From Budorcas taxicolor (taxonomy: Eukaryota; Chordata; Mammalia; Artiodactyla; Bovidae), in contig NC_068920.1 of assembly GCF_023091745.1 (NCBI RefSeq), positions 119,315,622 to 119,379,621 on the forward strand: a stretch of 64,000 nucleotides of DNA, given 5' to 3'. Positions 53,701 through 62,700 of the stretch are shown here, in pieces. Every line of letters starts with the position of its first letter. Within the stretch, counting starts at the first letter, position 1. The position numbers and the translations under genes are program-made. The notes below the pieces were generated by a model, which saw only the letters and a list, made by a program, of their open reading frames with translations, did no database searches and was not told the DNA's origin.

Positions 53701-56700
53701 TCAAGCTGTATGACTCTAATACTGAATTTCTCAGTTCTTAATCTATGTAATAGGAAAAATATTTGCTAACTTAATAAAGAATTATTAAATTTCTTCTGCA
53801 GGCCCAAACTCATTCTGGGCACTAAACTCTATAAAAGCACTGTTCCTATCCTGGGGAAGTTAGTCCAATGCAGCAGATAACATACAAAGCATTGCAGGAG
53901 CTTCCCTGGTGGCTCAGTGGCGAAGTCTGCCTGCCAACATAGGAGACACAGGCTTGATCCCTGATCTGGGAGGGTCCCACATGCCATGGAACTAAGCCCA
54001 TAAGCCACAACTATTGAGCCCACATTCTAGAGCCCAGGAGCTGCAACTACTGAGCCCATGGGCCACAACTACTGAAGCCTGCGTACCCTACAGCCTGTGC
54101 TGCCCAACAAGGGAGGCATCGGCAATGACAAGCCTGCACACTGCAACTAGAGTAGCTCCTGCTTGCTACAACTAGAGAAAAGCCCTTGCAGCAACAAAGA
54201 CCCAGAGCAGACAAAAATAACAGTATTTTTTTTTTTTAAAAAAGCACTGAAACACAAGTATACGCAATGTGCCAAATGATCAATAGAAGAGAGCAGCAAC
54301 TAAAGCTGTCCCTGACAAAATAAGGAGAGCTTTAAGAAACACTATATTTAAGTTTGGAGGCTAATGGATACATGTATGTGTATTGTTGAGTCCCTTTCTG
54401 GTTCGCCTGACTCTTATCACAATATTGTTGACTGGCTTTATCCCAATACAAAATAAAAAGTTAAAAAAAAAAAAAAAAGACAAGCTATACTTAGGCTGGA
54501 ATTTGAAGGTTAAATTTGGAATCTGAAACTTCCAAAAGGCTACTGAAGGAGAATAAATGAAATATTGTATGACAATAAATTAGTAAAAGAATTAGTGTTT
54601 CTTTTTTACTATTAGATGACGTCTCGAGAAACAGAGTAACAAAAATTTCCCCTCAAATAACTTAATTTACATACTGTGCTCTAATTATTATGATAAACAA
54701 ATGAAAAAATATATGCTTTTTCTAAACTAGAATTATAATATTGGCATATGCATAGAAAAACACATGCACATAAAAAGAGAACCCATGGTAATGACCTGTG
54801 ACTCTGGGGAAGGTTCATTTGTATATTCTTTTTCGCCACATCACAGCTTGCAGGATCTTAACTCCCTGACCAGGGACGGAACCTGAGTCCTCAGCAGTGG
54901 AAGTGCAGAGTCCTAATCACTGAGCCGTTAGGGAATTTCCTCAATTGTACATTCTAGATATTTTTAGTAATTATGTACTTGAACAAATTTTTTTAAGCCA
55001 GTTATTTAAAAATCCCATATATGAGTATATGATTTTATTTTTCTATCAGTAACAACTCATTGCTCTGAAGTTTCTTGAACAGGTATGAGGTAAGCTGCTG
55101 TCCTCAAATGATTACAAAATAAGGAACAGACTGAGTAAAAACTTATCTTCAACCTTCCCCAGTTCAGTTCACTGACAGAAACAGTGGAAGGGCAAATACT
55201 GATTGTATGAACAGCAGAATCCACAGTCAAAAAGACTTAATTTTATTGCTGGCTGTGCTGGTTATCGTGCCACTTTTGTTCAACTCCAAACCCACCATAC
55301 TGTGAACTTGCTCTGCCATTATAATGGCTGGTAAATTTCTCCTCTGCCAGCTGGCTTTCTTTTAAGTTTGTCAATCTGGGATACTTGAGAGATACCTTAC
55401 GTCCTTTTTCTTTTGTTTGTTCTGGGGTTTGTTTTTTTTGGGTTGTGCCATGCAGCTTGTGGGATCTTAGTTCCTGACCAAGGATCAAACCTGGGCCCCC
55501 GGGTGGTGAAAGCATGAAGCTCTAACCATTGAACCACCAGGGAATTGTTTGTTCTGTTAACACTGTTCCAGAAATATTTTAACCAGATGAGGAAACTGAT
55601 TTCAGAATCAGTAACAGAATGAGTTCCTCAGAGGCCTAAACTCCAGTTCAGCACGATCCCATCTATAAGCTTCTCACTTCTGGTAGCTATAATCTTCTAC
55701 ATATATTCCTCAAAAATATGTGATATTGCCTGCATTACCTTAACATTCCCTTTTAATTTATAGCCCTTCAAAACATGGGATTCTCTGGTGGCTCAGTGGA
55801 AAAGAATCTGCCCGCCAATGCAGAAGTCACGGGTTCAATTCCTAAGTCGGGAAGATCCCCTGGAGAGGTAAATGGAAACCCACTCGAGTATTCTTGTCTG
55901 GGTAAAATCCCAGATGGGGGCTATAGTCCATAGCTAAGCTAAGCTAAGGCACTTCAGTCGTGTCCGACTCTGTGCGACCCCATAGACAGCAGCCCACCAG
56001 GCTCCCCCGTCCCTGGTATTCTCCAGGCAAGAACACTGGAGTGGGCTGCCATGGAGTCACAAAAGAATCGGACACGACTTAGTAACTAAACAACTCCGAA
56101 ACATAAGAATAAAACTACTTCTCGATTTTAAATCTACTCTGTTGGAATACCTAGTGTAGTTTGCTTTTCTGAATGGATCCTCCATTCAGCACAAAAATTA
56201 CTGAGACCAACTAATGAACTCAACCCTACAGTTAGATAACATACAGAATGGCATAAAATTCACGCTGCAGTTTGGATGATGAACTGAAAAGTTTTACTCC
56301 TTCGTAATTGCTACTGCTTTAAAATGAAGGCATAACTTCTGCTGTGAGGTCATACTGTGGTGATCTAGGATAGCATTTCATAGATATCAGTGTTGTTCAC
56401 TTTGTAAAAACAAAAATAAATTCTCTTAAAAGACGAGTGTATTACTACAGTTTAATGGTAACATTTCTACTTTACCTCTGTTAATCTTGGTATATGAATA
56501 CCCTTAGCATGATCACCAGCAGCCTTTCTTGACTTGCCAGGCCACGTTCTTTTCCTATGGCTTTCTGCTATACCAGACCAGGCAAAGACATCATGATAAG
56601 CTAAATCCAAATCGGATGGATCTACTGCAAACTGGCATATTAACTTCAGCAAGCAAGCAAGACAGTCTAGCTGCCACTGTGGATAAGAAGAAAATGTTAT

Positions 56701-59700
56701 TTACCTAATTTTCATTAATTTCGCATGGCCACTATACAAACTGAAATTAAAGACTAGAAAATGAAAATAATTATAGCTAGTACTTAATCCATGAGGTAAT
56801 GAAATTTTTCCTGTTCATGTATTGCAGTTAATAACAACCCAATCTTACAAAAACAGACACTAGATAACTAAAATGTGTATTCAATTAAATAAAAATGATA
56901 CCTGTATTTCTATCATGAAATAATCATACAAATGTATATAATAACAAGATATAAAAAAACACTGCTTGGAATGAATTCAAATATTAAAACTATTAAAATA
57001 CTTTACCTATAAAATTAGCATTAAGGGCAAAAATATTAGATGTCTCTCCACATTAAGTGGCATATACTCTAATATTTGGGAGTGAAAACTATACTCAATA
57101 ATTTGATAACTTTTCAATTGAAAATTTGCATTTTACAAATGTACATGTAAAATAAAATAAGTATCTCATCAATAAAATACTGCTTAGTATGGAAAGTAAA
57201 ATTTCTAATTGATTTAAAGCTCCACATTAAAAATTTTTAAATAAAACAATTCCTTCAAATAAATAAGAACATCATCTATGTGCGAGAGCTTTCTCTTTAA
57301 TGGTCCTTGTTCTCCTCTTTTCCTAATACGGCTACTAAGTGTTACAACTATACCAATATACCAGGAAACACAGCAATACTATGTAACTGATTTTTCAAGA
57401 AAAGTATCACAAAATTGCAGTGAGGAAAAAAAAAGTCTTCACACAAAGGGTGCTAGAAAAATTGGATAGCCATATGGAAAAATAAAACTTCAACCTCATT
57501 TTACATAAAATACAAAAGTTAACTCAAAATATACCACAGATCTAAATGTAAAAGGTCACAATAAAATTTACAGAAGAACACATAGGAGAATATCTTTGTG
57601 ACCTTAGAAAAAAGGTTTCTTAGCTAGGATTAAAATTGAAAACTTCTCTGCTTAAAAGACACTGTAAATATAAAGAAAAGACAAAACACAGATTGAACGC
57701 AAATATTCTTAACACATACACCTGACCAAAAAAACTTGTCCAAATTCATTAAGGAAAAAAAGTCTTACAGCTCTTTACTAAGAGAAAAAAAACAAAAACC
57801 CCAAAGAAAGCAAAACAAAAATCCCCAAGATATTTAGAGACACTTTACAAACGAAGATAAAAAACATGGTCCAAATGAAATGTTAATGGGGAAATTTATA
57901 ACTATGTTTACATTAAAAAAAAAAAAGAAGGATCTCATTAATCGAACTTTCAGTTCAGTTCAGTTCAGTCGCTCAGTCGTGTCCAACTCTTTGCGACCCC
58001 GTGAATCACAGCACGCCAGGCCTCCCTGTCCATCACCAACTCCTGGAGTTCACTCAGACTCATGTCCATCGAGTCAGTGATGCCATCCAGCCATCTCATC
58101 CTCTGTCGTCCCCTTTTTCTCCTGCCCCCAATCCCTCCCAGCATCAGAGTCTTTTCCAATGAGTCAACTGAATCGAACTTTAGAGGTTAACAAACTAGAA
58201 AAAGAAGAACAAACTACAACCAAGGTTAGTAGTTGCAGAAAGGAAATAATAAAAATCAAAACAGAGATAAATAAAATAGGGAACAGAAAGACCTAAAGAA
58301 AAAAAATCACTGAAAATCAAAGCTAGTTCTTAGAAAAGAACAAAATTCACAAACGTTTAGCTAGGAGGACTAAGAGACAAGAAGAACCAAATTACTAAAA
58401 TCAGAAATAGAAGTGGGAACATTTCAACTAATTCTACAGAAATAAAAAAGATTTTAATAGAGTACTACAAACAACTGTTATGTCCCCAAACTCAATACAC
58501 TATACAAAATTAACAAATTCCTAGAAACACAAAACTTACAAAAACTCAATCAAAAAGAAAATCTGAATAGACTTATAACTAGTGAGGAGATTGATTCAGT
58601 TATCAAAAATCTCCCAAATAAGAAAAGTCCTAGACCTGACAGCTTCACTAGTAAACTCTAACAAACATAAAGAAGAACTATTGCGAATAATCCTCAAACT
58701 TTCCCAAAAACTGAAGAGGGAACTCCGTAACTCATTTGATGAAGCAAGCATTAACTCTGATATCAAAGCCAGACAAAAGACACTATAAGAAAATTATAGG
58801 CTAATATTCTTTATGAATATTCATGCGAAAGTCTTCAACAAAATATTAGTAAACAGAATTCAGCAATATAGTAAAAGGATGACCAAGTGGGACTTATTCT
58901 TAGAATGCAAGGATAGTTTGACATATGAGCACTGATCAATGTAAATACTCCATATTAACAAACTGAAGGAAAAGACTACATTATCTTGATTACTGCTTTA
59001 AAAAGCATTTGACAAAATTCAACACCCTTTTATGATAAAAATACTCAATGAAATAGGAGCAGAAGGAAACTAGTGCAACATAATAAATAAAAGTTATACT
59101 GATAAACTCGGTGAAAATCATACTCAATGGTGAAAGACTGAAAGTTTTTCTTCTAAGATCAGGAGGAATTCAAGGACAATTGCTTTCATCACTTCTATTC
59201 AACACCACAGTGTTAAGTTTTGGCCTGAGCAATACACAAGAAAAATAAAAGGCATCAAAATTGGAAAGAAAGAAATAAATTTATGTTTGTGTTAAAACTA
59301 ATAAATGATCTCAGCAAAGTAGAAGGATACAAAGTCAAAATACAGAATTCAGTTGTACATGAACAATGAACAATATGAAAAGGCAATGACAGAAACATTA
59401 GGAAGAATAAAATATCTAGGAAGGAACTTAACCAAGGAGCTGAAAGAGTTCTATAATGAAAGCTAAAAAAAGTTGCTCAAAGAAATTAAAGACAAATAAA
59501 TGGAAACATATCCTGCATTTATGGACTGGAAGACTTAGTATTAAAATATCAATACCATCCAAAATCACTGCAGATGGTGACTGCAGCCATAAAATTAAAG
59601 GACACTTACTCCTTGGAAGGAAAGTTATGACCAACCTAGATAGCATATTCAAAAGCAAAGACATTACTTTGGCAACAAAGGTCTGTCAAGTCAAGGCTAT

Positions 59701-62700
59701 GGTTTTTCCAGTGGTCATGTATGGATGTGAGAGTTGGACTGTGAAGAAAGCTGAGCGCCGAAGAATTGATGCTTTTGAACTGTGGTGTTGGAGAAGACTC
59801 TTGAGAGTCCCTTGGACTGCAAGGAGATCCAACCAGTCCATCCTAAAGGAGATCAGTCCTGGGTGTTCATTGGAAGCACTGATGCTGAGGCTGAAACTCC
59901 AATACTTTGGCTACCTCATGCGAAGAGTTGACTCACTGGAAAAGACTCTGATGCTGGGAGGGTTTGGGGGCAGGAGGAGAAGGGGACGACAGAGGATGAG
60001 ATGGCTGGATGGCATCACCGACTCGATGGACATGGGTTTGGGTGAACTCCGGGAGTTGGTGATGGACAGGGAGGCCTGGCGTGCTGCAATTCATGGGGTC
60101 ACAAAGAGTCGGACACGACTGAGAGACTGAACTGAACCATCCAAAGTGACCTACAGAATCAATGCAATCCCTAACAAAATCCTAATGATGTTTTTTGAAG
60201 AAACAGAAAAATTCATTCTAAAATTCACAAGAAATCTCAAGGGACTCCAAACAGACAATCTTGAAAGAAAAGGACAAACCTGGAGGACTGACACTTTCTG
60301 ATTTAAAAACTTACTACAAAGTTACAGTAACGGACACCAAGTGAAGTACTGGCATAAAGATAGCTTTAAAAAAAGGAATGGAACTGAGAGCCCAAAAACA
60401 AACCCTCATCTATATGGTTAAATGATTTTTGATAAGGATGCCATGAACATTCACTGTGGCAAAAGGAGTCTTTTCACGGAAAGGTGGTGGAAAACCTGCA
60501 TCTCCACATGCAAAAGAATGAAGCTGAACCTTTATCTAACACCATATACAACAACCCAAAATGAATCAAGGATCTAAATGTAAGACCTAAAACACAATAA
60601 AATCTTGAAAGAAAACACAGAACCAAAGGGTCATGACATTGTATTTAGCAATGATGTCTTGGAGAGTATACCAAAAACTCAAGTAACAAAAGAAAAAACA
60701 AAAAACTTGGACTTCACGAAAATTTAGTTTGTGAATCGTAAGACTATTCAGTGTCTTTTAATATATTGAGAGATACATTATGAACAGTGGATCTCCATCA
60801 ATCTGAAAGCAATCTATGTCTTAATCAATCTAGCCATCTCAAGTGTTGCCAAGCTACAATGTGTGCCATATGGTAGTAAATTTTTCTTAATACTTCATAA
60901 AAGTATCCATAATTTTAAAGCAAAACAGAGAAAATCTTTAGCACATGATTACCTGTAAACTTTATTCAAAGCAAACACAGACATTTTTAAGCAAAAATCC
61001 TATGAACAACACATAACTACTCTAAAATTTTTAAATTCTCTCACTTTGCCTAAGAACTAAAAGGCACCTTATAATTCTGAAAGAGTAGTGAGAAAACAAA
61101 AACACAACAACAAAACACAGCAAAAGATATCTGTGTTTTAAAAGTCAAAAAACAACTACTATTGCAGAGGTATTTATTCTAAGAAGGAAAATATCTGTAG
61201 CAAAATATGTAAAATAAAAATGGCAAAGTAGTATTGAAAAAAATGGTAAGATTAACAAAACCTTAACAGACAGCAATACATGTCTCAAAAAGTATCTATT
61301 TTTTAACATACTGGATGCAGCAGCACTCGATAGTAAATCGAGAACATCTGACTCCTGGACTCTAAAATAATTCTAAAATACAAGTACTAAGAAATTAATT
61401 TTTGAATGCAATGTTTGATAATGCTATTCTGCTTTGCTGGAGGTCAGGAAACGAGCATACCTTCCATTTCAGACAAAACTAGATTATGCAGTTTTGTCCA
61501 TCATTATGAATTTTAAAATATTCCACAAGTAAGCAATTTTAGTTTCCTAATATTATAGGACAGTGCTTCTTCAAGTTAACAGCAATAAGTACTATTTCCT
61601 ACAACTTCCATTTTGTTAAAGATCAATAATTTTGTAAAATACTATTTAAAAAATACTGTGTCCATGTCCAACTGCTATAAAAATTTCTAAAGGCTTTCTC
61701 TCATATTCTGTACCTATTTCATTGCAGAGCAGTCACAAATGGTCTGGAAATACATTTTTGAGTAGTGCTGCTTATAAGGAAAAAATGGTCAAACCAAAAC
61801 AAAGAATATTTTCAAAAAACTAAAGACAAAACAAGTTTTTCTTAAAAATCATCCCAAATTTTAAGACTATATAAACATTAATATATAACTTATCAAGCTA
61901 ATGAAAAACTGTTCATGAGTTATAGTTCAGCACCATTAATATTAGCACTTAAAATTTGTACAGAGTTGACACTGAGAACTCTTACTGCATAATTAGCTCA
62001 ACAGATTCCTTATTTTTCCTTAAATTTATTTCCACTGTACTTCATACTCCTTTACTACAACAAAGTTTGCAGCAAAAGTAACACTTGCAAGTGGTTCATG
62101 GATTTGGCTTATAGAAGTGGCAATCAGCTACTGTAACTGGTTGAAAGGGTGAATTTTCACTTACCACAGTCCAGGATTCCTGCTCTTTCGGCTCTAGAAT
62201 TCCAGAATTAAAAATTTCTAACAACTGTTGAAGTCCTCCAGCGGCAACAAACTGTAAGCAATTGAGAGAGTATGGTAAGAGGAAAGCAGCTACATAATGC
62301 AGTAAAATCTGTTTTTTGATTCAGTGACTGGATGTGTGTGTAAGTCAGTGTGTGTGTAAGTAAAATACCACATATTTTTCACTTAGGAAATTATTCTTTG
62401 GCTTAAATAACCAATATAACTTGTATACAATAAAGTAACAACAGCTAGCTAATTTTCAAGAATTTTTTGAAAAGATTCTTACAAAAATCTATATACATAC
62501 TTTGTATTCCATTAACCATTTAATTTCAGGCACTGGGATGTCCTAACACAGTATTCTAATGAAGGAAAAAAAAAAAAAAGTGCTAAAAACAGAAGCACCA
62601 AAGCCTTAAATAATCTCAGTTTACTAATGTGATTAAAGTAATATATAATTGAAAAATCATGCTTTATTTAAATGGTACATTACTTTAAAACGGTAATTAT

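Larger units (their letters stand above)
53270..56475. other. USP34 intron, 3.2 kb, SINE-rich
   Basis: Contains a MIR-like stretch (53660-53770), a CHR-type SINE, two antisense tRNA-type SINEs and a composite Bov-tA/Bov-A (55777-56096). No gene. Confidence 0.7.
57880..60760 (+). mobile_element. L1 ORF2 region carrying two BovB insertions
   Basis: L1 ORF2 sequence runs from about 57880 (AAATTTATAACTATG, TTAAAAAAAAAAAAGAAGGATCTC). It continues through the reverse-transcriptase region (AAAGCATTTGACAAAATTCAACACCC near 58997) to about 60750 (GGATCTAAATGTAAGACC). It is interrupted at 57951-58170 and 59564-60135 by BovB copies. Decayed; many stops. Confidence 0.85.
56677..62164. other. USP34 intron, 5.5 kb, LINE-rich
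   Basis: Contains two L1 pieces and two BovB insertions (57450-60760). 56700-57440 and 60800-62160 are AT-rich with nothing recognisable. No coding exon is missing, because exon 3 ends SWTV and exon 4 starts WQLD in continuous phase. Confidence 0.75.

Noticed and set aside
59456..60130. A functional 224-residue gene
   Set aside because: It fuses L1-derived sequence with a BovB reverse-transcriptase end across an insertion boundary.
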